Assembly: GCA_038502055.1 (NCBI GenBank)
Contig: JAXRKN010000030.1
Span: 372,001 to 436,000, forward strand
Origin: Tanytarsus gracilentus
Taxonomy: Eukaryota; Arthropoda; Insecta; Diptera; Chironomidae
Direction of reading: 5' to 3'
DNA length: 64,000 nt
Part shown: positions 10,687 through 21,026 of the stretch, in pieces
Position numbering within the stretch: the first letter of the stretch is position 1
Layout of the letters: each line of letters begins with the position of its first letter
Made by a program: the position numbers and the translations under genes
The notes under the pieces: generated by a model
Told to the model about the DNA's origin: nothing
What the model saw: only the letters and a program-made list of their open reading frames with translations
The model's database searches: none

Positions 10687-12364
10687 TCACTCATCCTCAA
10701 CCTCACCCAACGTTAAATTTCCCAAATAACTCGGCGCCGGTAAACTTTTGTAATCTTCTGGATGAGCTTTTTTCTTATGCGAGTGCATATTTCCGCTATT
10801 TTTAAAGCTTCGATCGCAGAATGGACAAAAATACAAGTTTAAACCACTATGAACCGCTTCATGTTCCTCTAATGCTTTTTTATGCTTAAAGCTCTTTTCA
10901 CAATAGCTGCAACTAAATTGTTTGTTTGTGTGAACGAATTGAACGTGATCCAACATTGCATAACGGTGCTTGAAAATTTTTCCGCAACCTTTTTCGCACT
11001 CATACGGTCCATTTGCTTCCGACTTATGCTTCGACATGTGAATTGCAAATCTTCTTTTATTTTTTAAAATGTGACCGCATAAATTGCACTCGATGGGATC
11101 GTCAGGATTGGTGTGAGCTTTGACATGAATTTCAAGCGTCGATTTTGTTTTTAAAATTTTACTGCAAATGTGACAAATCCAAGTTTGTTGAGATTCTTTG
11201 TGGCAAAAGTCAACGTGACCTTTTAACTGTCTTTCGGTTTTATAAAATTTATCGCAAAACTTGCACGGAATTGTTGGCTCTTTTTCATCTTTATCGTGGA
11301 CTTGATTCATGTGAACTCTGAGTGTGTATTTATGAACAAATTTCTTATCACATTTTGAGCATGAAAATTTTCGATCTTCATCAGCGATGTGAATTTTTTC
11401 GTGTAGTCGAAGATTTTCACGTGAAATTGACGATTTTCCGCAAACGTGACACTGAAAAATGTGAGGATTGAGGTGCCACTAAAAAGAGAGATTAAAAATT
11501 AGTAAAATATTTTTTTTATGGTTTGCAACTCACACTAATGTGATCCTTTAGCTCATTACTTCTGTCAATTTTCTTACCACAACATCGAACATATCCAATG
11601 ACTTTGTGAGTTTGTCTGTAATGACTTCGAATGTCCATCCAGCTATTCAATCCAGTTTCATCACATTTTTCGCATTTAAGCTCTGTATGGCTTTTAAGAA
11701 TGTCAAGTTCCTCTTCAGTTATGTCAAACCTCTTCTTTTTATCAATGGTGTCGGATGATTCTGAGAGTTTTTTCTTTTTCGGCGGCAATTCTGGATTTTT
11801 GTTGATTTCAAATTTTCTTTTTCTTAAAGTTCTTTCAGGACTTTCATGTTGTAATTGATTTAAGTCACTTCCAATGTCAATGTCTTCCAAATACTCTTCG
11901 TGAACTTCATCGCTGATGTCTTCCAGCACTTCTTCAGTCTCCATTTCACTTTTAATACTTTCAGATTGAGTTTCTGTCTCGATCTGATCTTCGTCATCTT
12001 GTTTATGATTAAATTTTACAGCACTAAAGAATTCATGAAATGCTTCGAGCTTCTCAAAACAGCATCTGCACGTTACAGCTTGCTTTTGAGATTTGGAGAA
12101 TATTAAGATTTTCTAAAATACATAAAATAATTATAATTCAATTTAAAATTTATGTTTATGTAATTGAATACAATCTCATTAATTAAATTAAGATTAAAAA
12201 TTGTATTTTTACAATTTATTTTTTTTGTTTATAAATTTTACCTCAAAAAACCAAAAATGTTGCTTGATGATTTCCTCAATAGTTAATCCACTTTCCTCCT
12301 CTTCGCTTATGCTCACTGAATTCTTTTTTAATGTCTTATTTAAGCATAAAATACAATTGTTCAT
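10687..12364 (-). CDS. ZAD C2H2 zinc-finger transcription factor
   Basis: Exons 12364..12242, 12112..11534 and 11478..10687 join to 497 residues. The N-terminal ZAD domain is split by the first intron: MNNCILCLNK in exon 1 and TCRCCFEKLEAFHEFF in exon 2, giving the two CxxC pairs that bind one zinc and drive dimerisation. An acidic linker and a basic nuclear-localisation-like PPKKKKL follow. About ten C2H2 fingers then run to the C-terminus, ending HPEDYKSLP. The family acts in the nucleus as sequence-specific regulators and has expanded greatly in insects; no specific orthologue can be named. No lesion seen. Confidence 0.9.
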
Positions 12365-12699
12365 CTTTAGAATTAAATTTATGTTTTTCTAATCAGCTGA
12401 TAATTTTTATAAACAAAAAATTTAAAACATTTCAACAGTTTTGTGAAGAAAACTTACAAAAGTTTTTTGTTTTATAGGTAATCTTTAAATTATAATTTGC
12501 GTTCAGTTTTTAGGTCTAAAAAATTCGTTGAAAAAGAAAAAATTATAAAATTTGAGATTTACGAAAATGAAATTTGAATAAAAAAATTCCGTTAAAAATT
12601 TCGAGAAAATCAAAAAAATTTATAAAAAAGAGAAAGAAAATAATTTATTTTCTAAATTTATTGCAAATCATTTTTAATTTTGTAATTAATATTATTAGA
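12365..12699. other. Intergenic, AT-rich
   Basis: Lies between the ZAD gene start and the desaturase stop. Very AT-rich with no exon seen. Confidence 0.4.
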
Positions 12700-14066
12700 T
12701 TATTTAGCACAAAAAGTGTCAATCTCTTTAATTTCTGTTTCAGTGATGTCCGAGTCACCTGTTGGATAAACATATTATTGAATTTTATATGCATGAATTA
12801 ATAATTTTGTAAACATACCAAGTCCCCAATAAACCTGATTGTTCGACTCGTTTTTAATTAGTGACGTAATTTTATTTTGATTTTCATCGAATTTTTCGCT
12901 GTTATATGGATGACTTCCATCGCCAGTCCTTAAAACCCTCTTTTTGACCATTTCCTTCGATGCAGCTTTTAGATTCGTTGCCCATCCAAGCCATGCAAAA
13001 AAATCAATGAATGCTAATCCAAAGTTATGTCGATAAAGTGGAAGTTCCGAGACTTTGTAGTCCCATGGAAAAGTGTGATGGAAATTGTGCCAGCCTGAAA
13101 AGATTAATTAACGATTAATAATTTTAATTAATTTTTTATAAACTTTCCTCACCCTCTCCATAAGTAATTGTACCAAAGACCTTCGAGTCGGATGCAGCAA
13201 TATTTTTATCATAAGGCTTCGAAGTTCCATAGTGCGCGACACTGTTAGTCAACCAAGTTATATGCAGTGTAGTCAAATATCGAAAACAAACTGCACAAAA
13301 TGCAGCATAAACACTAAAATGTGGTTTAATGAGATAAATTGAAATGGACATTGGGATGATGAAGCTGAAGGCGAGAACCATCGGAACGTAAAATCTGCGA
13401 AGGAAAAATCTTAAACATGTCATAAATTTTTATATAATTATTTTTTCACCTTCTCTGGAACTTCAAAATCGGATCATTTTCGATATCGCTCATGTCAATT
13501 TTAGCGCCATATTTTTTCACATCTGGATGCTTTTTGCACATCAACCAGCCAATGTGAGAGAAGAAAAATCCCCGCTTAGAATTGGAAGGATCGGCATCAG
13601 TGTCGCTGAATTTGTGATGAACTCGATGGTCTCGAACCCACTCGATTGTGTCATTTTGAGCGCAAATTGTTTGAAAAATCATGAGAAGAATTTGAAGAGG
13701 TTTGTTGGCTTTGTAACTTCGATGAGCCCAAAGACGATGAGCACCGGCAGGGACGCCAAAGGATGTTATGCAACCGAAGATAAAATCTGAGAGAATTTTT
13801 AGAAGATTGAAGATTTAATTTTTCACAAAAAAAAATATTTTAAAATTTTCCAAAAAAACACAAAATTTTAATATAAAAAAATTTACTACGTAAGGACACG
13901 GAAAAATATATTTTTTCTTACGAAACCAAAAATGATTCCAGTTCCAATGCCAGAAAACTCGCGTTCCCCAATAATGGAGTAAAATAAAAGCCGCCACATT
14001 TTTCCACACAATTTCCATTTTATATTCTTTTTCTTTTTCCCTTCTGTCAATTTTTTCCGAAATCAT
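12700..14066 (-). CDS. Acyl-CoA delta-9 desaturase, minus-strand paralogue
   Basis: Exons 14066..13922, 13786..13450, 13394..13153, 13094..12819 and 12758..12700 join to 352 residues. Membrane-bound desaturase of the ER that puts a double bond into acyl-CoA using cytochrome b5 and O2. The three di-iron histidine boxes are present: HRLWAHR, DHRVHHK and GWHNFHHTFPWDY. Hydrophobic spans lie at residues 18-40 and in exon 3. The last 59-nt exon adds an acidic tail that the neighbouring paralogue lacks. Codons in exon 2 are identical to the divergent copy at 15.0-16.3 kb across 316 bp, while exons 1, 3 and 4 differ clearly. Substrate (saturated fatty acid or pheromone precursor) is unknown. A further 5' exon cannot be excluded. 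Confidence 0.9.
13436..13751 (-). repeat. 316-bp perfect inverted repeat, left arm (desaturase exon)
   Basis: Base-by-base reading shows this segment is the exact reverse complement of 15389-15704. It covers most of desaturase exon 2 (the HRLWAHR and HRVHH boxes) and the first 14-15 bases of the following intron. Flanking sequence diverges at once on both sides. Confidence 0.93.
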
Positions 14067-15045
14067 TTTTTAAGGTCTTAACTCTTCAACGTCCAAAACA
14101 AAACTAACGAAAAGATTGCAAGTCATCAAGCAAATCTTTTCTTTTTACATCTTGAATACATTTATTGAGATCTTTTACATATTCAAAGGAAAAGATAACC
14201 TGTTGTCACTGACTGACCATGCTTTAGATTACCTGTTTCGTTAGTGTTGGACTAAAATAATTTAAATCAAATAATTTTGTAATAAATTTTTTGATAGAGT
14301 TTTGATGTCCAGGTGTTTATTTAATTTTTTTGTTCTCAAGTCCTGCAATTCTCTGAATAAAATTTAAATATAATTCTGGTTTTTTCTTGTTTTGCAATCT
14401 CATCCTTTTCCGGAATTCTAGCAAAAACAAAGTTTGCAATTTATGAGAAAAAAATTTGTGTATGTGACTAATTATTTAAATGCCAACTGCGGACGTCTTT
14501 AAAAAACCCTCATAAGGAACTCAAAAATATTGTCAGTTAAAAAATAAGAAGAAAACTGGGGAACATTAGCGGGGTCGAGAATTAATGCAGTTTTATATAA
14601 TGCTGCAATAATTTGAAAAAAATTTAAAAATGACTTTTAGAGCTAATTCGCATCCCAAAAATTTCAATGTCCACGTTTATATTAAATAAATTGAGTCTCA
14701 GAATTTTTTGGGGGTTGAAAAACTTGATTTTTAGTCATTTTATTAATCTCTCAAATCATCCAAAATTTCTTTGTCGTTTAATTTATTTCCATGCCATAAA
14801 ACGCTAAAAATATAATTTATTACATATTCAAAACTCGTTTTTTGCAAATCTTCTCCGGAATAAAAATTTCGAAGCATAATTTGTTGGACAAGGTCAAGAA
14901 TCTCGCGAAAAAAATCTTGGAACTCGCTTAACTGGGATGCAAATTATTTTTGTGACCAAAAATTTGCGGATAGCAAAAATATTTTGTGATTCAGTTGGTT
15001 GAAAGATCTCGAAGAGCTTAAAAGTAATCGATGTGGAATTTAAAC
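14067..15045. other. Intergenic region between head-to-head desaturases
   Basis: Holds the promoters of both desaturases. Apart from the possible coding stretch at 14743-14931, nothing is recognised. Confidence 0.45.
14743..14931 (-). other. Possible cryptic coding exon
   Basis: A 62-codon stop-free reading follows a CAG at 14934-14932 and ends with TAA at 14743. Its composition is protein-like (LSEFQDFFREILDLVQQIML, then SFEYVINYIF). No start codon frame or partner exon could be placed upstream, so it may be a relic or a terminal exon of an unseen gene overlapping the desaturase promoter region. Low confidence. Confidence 0.25.
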
Positions 15046-16250
15046 ATGAGTCCAAATTGGAGTGAAGGAAAAGAAGATGACGAAAATTTTTGCATAGATG
15101 AGGTGAAATTTAAAATTAAAATTTAATAAATTATTTTTGAATTTTCTTTCAGAATTTTAACGAAATTTTGAGGGTAGTTGAAGAGCCACCGAAACCTTAT
15201 AAACCGAAAATCGTTTGGAAAAATGTTTTAATGTTTCTTCTTCTTCACTACTTTGCACTCTGCTCATTCAACACATCTCAATGGCATTGGAAAAACTTTT
15301 GGTTTCGTGAGTACTTAAAAAAATTTATTGAAAATTATTTTAATTTTTCTCAGAAACGATTTTCGGCTACATCGCGTCCTTTGGCATTCCTGCCGGTGCT
15401 CATCGTCTTTGGGCTCATCGAAGTTACAAAGCCAACAAACCTCTTCAAATTCTTCTCATGATTTTTCAAACAATTTGCGCTCAAAATGACACAATCGAGT
15501 GGGTTCGAGACCATCGAGTTCATCACAAATTCAGCGACACTGATGCCGATCCTTCCAATTCTAAGCGGGGATTTTTCTTCTCTCACATTGGCTGGTTGAT
15601 GTGCAAAAAGCATCCAGATGTGAAAAAATATGGCGCTAAAATTGACATGAGCGATATCGAAAATGATCCGATTTTGAAGTTCCAGAGAAGGTGAAAAAAT
15701 AATTTTAAAATAAATTTAATTTAATTTTTTTTAAATTTCATGCAGACACTACATTCCACTCGTTCTTCTTCTCTCGTTTATTATCCCAACATTTGTCAGC
15801 AAAAAACTTTTCGGTCTCACCTACACTTATGCATTTTATTCAGTATGCGCTCGACTGTTAATATCACTGCATATAACCTGGTTGATTAACAGCGCCGCAC
15901 ATTATGGAACTTGGAAGCCTTATGATAAAAATATCGCTGCATCTGACTCGAGATTTTTTGGGACTTTGACTTATGGAGAAGGTGAGGTCAATTTATTTTA
16001 ATTTAATTTTTTATCGTTAATTAACTTTTCAGGCTGGCACAATTTCCATCACACTTTTCCATGGGACTACAAAAATTCCGAACATCGTCTCTATCGCTTT
16101 AATGTTGGATTAGCATTCATTGACTTTTTTGCATGGCTTGGATGGGCAACGGATCTAAAAGCTGCATCAGACGAGTTAGTTCGCGAAAGAGTTTTAAGAA
16201 CTGGCGATGGAAGTCATCCATATAGTAAAGAAGAAAAATTGTCAAGATAA
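15046..16250 (+). CDS. Acyl-CoA delta-9 desaturase, plus-strand paralogue
   Basis: Exons 15046..15102, 15153..15306, 15354..15690, 15746..15981 and 16033..16250 join to 333 residues. Same enzyme class as the minus-strand neighbour: di-iron boxes HRLWAHR, DHRVHHK and GWHNFHHTFPWDY, ER membrane spans, and the family motif WGTRVF-like region altered to FNTSQWHWKNFWF. The reading ends at SHPYSKEEKLSR, so the extra C-terminal exon of the other copy is absent. The introns sit at the same four positions as in that copy, showing gene duplication followed by inversion. The perfectly identical third exon points to later gene conversion. Probably active: no stop or frameshift seen. Confidence 0.9.
15389..15704 (+). 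repeat. 316-bp perfect inverted repeat, right arm (desaturase exon)
   Basis: Partner of 13436-13751. Identity starts at CCTGCCGGTGC in the exon and stops after GTGAAAAAATAATT in the next intron. Confidence 0.93.
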
Positions 16251-16947
16251 AAATGTCAAAAAAAATAAAAAGTTCTTCCAGAAAGTTTAGAGACGAAGAC
16301 AGAAAAAAAAATCATTCACGTTTTATGCAAATTTTGTTTCTTAATTTTGCTACGAAAAGTTTATTCATCTTTCAATTTTTTACGATGTGAAACTTAAAAC
16401 CTTGGCACTGAAAATGTTAATCAATGCGTGTCTGAAAAGAAAATAAAACTCTGTGTGGAAATGTCTCAACATCTTTGTAGTTGGACGCTTTTGATTAACT
16501 CAAAAATCATTTTGTGACGCTGAAACAAAAATCAAGTTTTAAATGAAGACTTAATGTGATTAATTGAGAAATGTGAATTGATTGATTTTAGTCGGAGTGT
16601 GACTCAATTTTTGTATATTTAGTTAATTATAGCAAAAAATTTCACATAAAAAATTATATCTAAAATTTTGCAATGATTTTTTTATAAGGAAAATTAAATT
16701 TTTAAATTTTATAGCAAAAAAAATTAATAAATTTTATCATAACTCAGCAATCACGCTTTTAAAATCCGTTAAAATTCAAAATCTCTCTCACTTTCCCCTC
16801 GCTTACAATTTCATTCATAAAAATCTTCACTCACAAACCCCAGCCGCAAAATTTACACTTCAGTTCTCAAAAAAAAAACTTTTCGTTCGACAAAATTTTT
16901 ATTTTTCTCTCATTTATCGCGTTTCAAATCACCAGCAAACACTTAAA
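16251..16947. other. Intergenic
   Basis: 3' flank of the desaturase and promoter side of PPCS. AT-rich; no exon seen. A likely poly-A signal (AATAAA) lies near 16267 and another near 16441. Confidence 0.4.
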
Positions 16948-17868
16948 ATGAGCTCATGGGAGGAATTTTACGCTAGTCACTTGCCGCCATCCGATTTCGA
17001 GGACAATCGTCAGCTATTGAAGCAATTTTGTGAGTTTCACATGAAAGATTCGAATCAGAATGTTGTCTTGATAACGTCGGGTGGTACAATCGCGCCCTTA
17101 GAACACAACACGGTTCGATTTGTGGATAATTTTAGTGCGGGCAGTCGTGGATCAGCGTCAGCCGAGTTCTTCCTCGAAAATGGCTACGCGGTGATTTTTC
17201 TCTTCCGAACAAAGTCTCTCGAGCCCTTCACGCGACATTTTAGTGGTCAACAATTTTTGGACATGCTTGAGATTCAAGAGAGTTCAATCAACGTCAAGCC
17301 CGACTCAGTTGATGTCCTGCTGCCAGTCTTACAGCGCTACAAACAAGCTCAAGAGTCAAATCGACTTCTCTACGTGACTTTTACATCGGTCAGCGATTAT
17401 CTCTGGTTACTTCGAGCTGCATGCGAAGCTTTAGCACCATTCGAGAAGCGAGCCGTGCTTTATTTAGCTGCAGCTGTCAGTGACTTTTACGTTCCACAAG
17501 AGGACATGCCAAAGCATAAAATTCAATCGAGTGGAGCGCCAAAAATTTCTCTCGAACTCGTTCCGAAAATTTTAAAGCCACTCGTCTCATCTTGGGTGCC
17601 TCAGGCATTTGTGGTGTCATTCAAATTGGAAACTGATGACTCTCTATTGATCGCAAAATCACGCGAAAGTCTAATGAAATACAACCATCGACTTGTTATC
17701 GCGAACATGTTACATACGAGAAAGACTCGCGTGGTTTTTGTCACGCCATCAAATTCAGACGAAATTATTTTGACAAAGGATCAAGCGCTTGGCGGACTAG
17801 AGATTGAGGAGCCCATTGTTGCTGAAGTTATTCGAAGACATGAAGAATTTACAGCGCAGGGACAATGA
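16948..17868 (+). CDS. Ppcs: Phosphopantothenate-cysteine ligase
   Basis: A single intact exon of 306 residues, the usual length for animal PPCS (human about 311). The enzyme joins cysteine to 4'-phosphopantothenate with nucleotide hydrolysis, the second step of coenzyme A synthesis, in the cytosol. Diagnostic stretches are VVLITSGGTIAPLE near residue 31, RFVDNFSAGSRGSASAEFFL near residue 49, the YLAAAVSDFYVP strand near residue 178, and SFKLETD near 230, all part of the DFP/CoaB fold. The codons here are visibly less AT-rich than in neighbouring genes, as expected for a well-expressed housekeeping gene. Being intronless could mean an old retrocopy, but no sign of recent retroposition is visible. 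Confidence 0.95.
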   Translation: MSSWEEFYASHLPPSDFEDNRQLLKQFCEFHMKDSNQNVVLITSGGTIAPLEHNTVRFVDNFSAGSRGSASAEFFLENGYAVIFLFRTKSLEPFTRHFSGQQFLDMLEIQESSINVKPDSVDVLLPVLQRYKQAQESNRLLYVTFTSVSDYLWLLRAACEALAPFEKRAVLYLAAAVSDFYVPQEDMPKHKIQSSGAPKISLELVPKILKPLVSSWVPQAFVVSFKLETDDSLLIAKSRESLMKYNHRLVIANMLHTRKTRVVFVTPSNSDEIILTKDQALGGLEIEEPIVAEVIRRHEEFTAQGQ

Positions 17869-19671
17869 CATTTTGATATGCGACAAAGGCCGAGCTTTCA
17901 AGTCGATTGTCCAACGCAGAAACCTCATTTTTGTAAGTTGTTGAATGCAAAGAAGGGTGGAAGGAAATTTTCGTAAATTATTATTCAATAATTTAGACAC
18001 TTTGGGGTTATTAGGTTGCACAAAAACATTCCCAAGGAATTTTCAATTTATTTATTAAAGCTTTCGTTGATTTTATGTGAAACTTTTTGTTTTTTGAGTG
18101 AGGGAAAATTTTTAATTCGGAAAATTTGTGAGGCATGAAAAAAATTAATTTTTTGATTGAGGAAAATTTTGTGTAGAAAAGCGGAAATTAATTTTTGTGT
18201 CCAACCTCAATCAGTTGAATTTTGACGGTTGATAAATTAAAAATTTCCTCACTCAATTTCAATTAAAATCCAAAATTTGGCAACTCCAAATAAAAATTGA
18301 AGAGACAAAAAAGATTAAAATTTAGAAACTCATGTTAACATTTAAACCCGCACTAAAAGTGAAAATGAAAATGCTAGAAGTAGAACTGAGAAAATATTCT
18401 AAGACATACAAAAAAATATTTATGAAGTAAAATAATGAGCTTAATGTCGTGTAGCAGTAAAAAAAGAAATTAATCAAGAGCCGCAAAAAAAGTGAAAATT
18501 TCTTAAAAATGTGAAAAATATATTTTTTCTTTTTTTGGACACAGAAAAAAATTTTTGATTAAAACTTTTTCTGTGACCACTCTTGGGATTTAATATGTTA
18601 AACTTTGAAATTCTCGATATCACTGAATATTTGTTAATGTTTGCTATAAAATTTAATTAAATGTTAAAAAATGCATCAAATTTTTCTCCTTTCAAAAAAA
18701 TTTCACTCGAATTTTTTCTTGACTTTATTGTTAAATAATTTAACCAAAAAAAACATATCCATGAAAAATATTAAAAAAACTCAATGAACATTTTTTATAA
18801 CTTTATTGGACCAAAATAGAAAAGAGATGAAAACCCGAGTAGATTTTCCAGCAATTAAAAGTTTTTTAAAAAACGAGTAGCTTTCAGAACTTGAGACTTT
18901 TATATTAGTGAACTAAATGAAATATAACAAAAACTAAATTAACTCTTCATAAAGTCGATTGATTATTTAACAAAAATAAATTTTACAATTTTGCAGTTGA
19001 AGATTTCATTAAATATAAATTGAGTTAAAAAAAGAATTTAGGAAAAATTTCAAACAAATTTCGCTCATCTACTCAAAAATCTTTCCAGTATTTTTTAAAC
19101 CGTTCGTTAATTGCGTCACAAAAAAGTTTCAAATTATTTAGAAATTTTTTTGAATAAAATCTTTAATGAATTTCCTCTTTTAGAAAGTCTGAACCAACTG
19201 GATGAAATTTGAACGTGACAAAATTTACGAATGATTCTAAAATTTAGTTAAATTAGCAAATCTCGATGTTGATTATAGTTTTAAAAACTAAATTGAATTG
19301 TGTCTATTTTAATATAAAAAGTGAAAAATATCTTTAAATTTGAAGTGCACAAAAAATTTCAAAACTTTACACAAAATTAGGCAAAAATATTTCGAAAGTG
19401 AAATCTTTCTGAAAATTAAGACCAAAAAATATAAAAATCTCTCTCATAAAATTGGTGTTAGTAAAAAATATACACAAAGAAAATCTATCTTAGCTTTATG
19501 TTTAGAAAACTTTAAATGCCAATGGTAAAGGTGCTCAAAAAAGAATCAGAAAACACAAAAATAAATCAACCAAAATATGAAAAATTTAATGTTGGACAGT
19601 TTTTGATGGAAAATAAAAAAAATATTGAATAAATTGGATTTAGTAAAAAAATGTTTAATTAATTTTAATTT
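17869..19671. other. 1.8-kb non-coding region
   Basis: AT-rich, rich in poly-A and poly-T runs. The only readings are short and compositionally unlike proteins (for example 19340-19528). No repeat ends or RNA gene recognised. Confidence 0.5.
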
Positions 19672-20049
19672 TTAAAAATAATCAGGACCTTTAAGCTTTT
19701 GCAGCACTTCAATGATTTCAGATTCAAAATCGACACTGACTTGTTCTCCATCCTCATACATAGCTTGTCTTTCCCTCATTAACTTTTGTAGCTTTAGAAA
19801 ATTTTTCGCTGTTTCCGCACCTTTGAATTTCCTCAATTTTTTCTCATCCAATTCAACTTCAAGAATTTTATCTAAATTTTCAAGAATATTAAATTCATTA
19901 ACGCCTTGAAAATTTTCATCAGGTTGAAGCAACTCTTGATTTTCATCTGATTTTTCCGACTTTAAAATCCAAAGAAAAAATAAAATTAAACTCGAAATTA
20001 AAATTAATTTAGAATACTTTCGACACTGATCAACTCTCATTGAAAACAT
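19672..20049 (-). CDS. Small single-pass membrane protein, paralogue 1
   Basis: A 125-residue reading from MFSMRVDQ; an in-frame ATG at 20085 would add 12 residues, but alignment with the neighbour (MLSRQVDKYR) favours 20049. A signal-anchor helix (LILISSLILFFLWIL) is followed by a charged region, the motif FNILENLDKILE shared with the plus-strand neighbour, and a C-terminal helix SEIIEVLQKLKGPDYF. Predicted type II membrane protein with a short N-terminal tail. No known family is recognised. It is head-to-head with the next gene with 84 bp between start codons. Confidence 0.6.
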   Translation of the reverse strand: MFSMRVDQCRKYSKLILISSLILFFLWILKSEKSDENQELLQPDENFQGVNEFNILENLDKILEVELDEKKLRKFKGAETAKNFLKLQKLMRERQAMYEDGEQVSVDFESEIIEVLQKLKGPDYF

Positions 20050-20133
20050 CTTTAAAACTGAGATAATTATCGAGGTAAAAAACACTTGTCAGATGACGCA
20101 ATTAAATAATTAACCAGCTCAGTAGTTTTTGAG

Positions 20134-20565
20134 ATGTTGTCAAGGCAAGTTGATAAATATCGAACTTACATTCGAATCACCCTAATTTGGATTTTAATTT
20201 TCTTTTTTATTTGGGTTTTAACTTGGAAGAATTCCGAAGAAATTACTCAAAAATCATCTCAAGATTATCAGCAACCAGTTGAATCTCAATTTGCGAAAAT
20301 TATTCCAGCAAAATTAATTCAGCAACCTGAAAAAATCACTGAAGTTAATATTCTAGAGAATTTAGATAAAATTCTTGAGTATGACGAAAATCACGAAGTT
20401 TTTAATTCAATTAACGATGAAACCGTTAGACAGAATGTCCTTACTCTCCGGCAGCTGCTGAAAGAGAGATTTTTAGTTGAAGCAAATGGAATGCAAGTTG
20501 GCGAAGATTTAGAGGCGGAAATTTTGAGACTTTTACATGCCCTCAAAAATTACGATTATGATTAA
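20134..20565 (+). CDS. Small single-pass membrane protein, paralogue 2
   Basis: 143 residues in one exon. Residues 14-30 form a signal anchor (ITLIWILIFFFIWVLTW). The shared motif VNILENLDKILE lies near residue 76, and the C-terminal helix LEAEILRLLHALKNYDYD matches the end of paralogue 1. The two are clearly duplicates transcribed away from each other. Function unknown; an orphan, lineage-restricted family is likely but inferred. Confidence 0.6.
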   Translation: MLSRQVDKYRTYIRITLIWILIFFFIWVLTWKNSEEITQKSSQDYQQPVESQFAKIIPAKLIQQPEKITEVNILENLDKILEYDENHEVFNSINDETVRQNVLTLRQLLKERFLVEANGMQVGEDLEAEILRLLHALKNYDYD

Positions 20566-20606
20566 AAATTTCCACATAATTAATTTTTTTATTTTAAATA
20601 AATTAA

Positions 20607-20942
20607 TTACAAATTTCTATCTCGAAGTTGCTGTAAAAGTTCTTCGATTTTCTTCTTCGTGTCGTCTGTTTTTGTGTCAATTTGAGATTGAAAATTTTCC
20701 TCGCCCAATTTTCCTTTTAAAGCCATTTTAAGATCTTCAATTTTATCCTTTAAACTTTTCAAACTTTCAGTTTTTTCCTGCTCATAATTCGAAGTTGTTG
20801 TGATGAGTTTTGATCTCGTCATTAATTTCATTCTTTGACTCCTCGGCGCTGGTGATGTTGGCATTAAATAAAGTATAAAAATTATCACTAATAAAACAAT
20901 TAAAAATAATCGAAAAATTCCTTCAACTCGTCGTTTACACAT
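20607..20942 (-). CDS. Small single-pass membrane protein, distant paralogue 3
   Basis: 111 residues with a basic start (MCKRRVEG), a long hydrophobic anchor (IFRLFLIVLLVIIFILYL), then a charged coiled-coil-like region ending KKIEELLQQLRDRNL. The layout and the last helix resemble paralogues 1 and 2, but the NILENLDKILE motif is absent, so kinship is only suggested. It converges on paralogue 2 (41 bp between stops) and lies just downstream of the K+ channel on the same strand. Confidence 0.5.
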   Translation of the reverse strand: MCKRRVEGIFRLFLIVLLVIIFILYLMPTSPAPRSQRMKLMTRSKLITTTSNYEQEKTESLKSLKDKIEDLKMALKGKLGEENFQSQIDTKTDDTKKKIEELLQQLRDRNL

Positions 20943-21026
20943 CTCGAAATGTACTAAAATTTTAGTTTGATGTCAAATACATTTGCAACTTTCTGGCCAG
21001 ATGTCAGGTGTGAACTTTTTGGAGGT

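Noticed and set aside
17869..19671. RNA genes in the largest plain gap
   Set aside because: No cloverleaf, promoter boxes or conserved RNA sequence could be recognised by eye.
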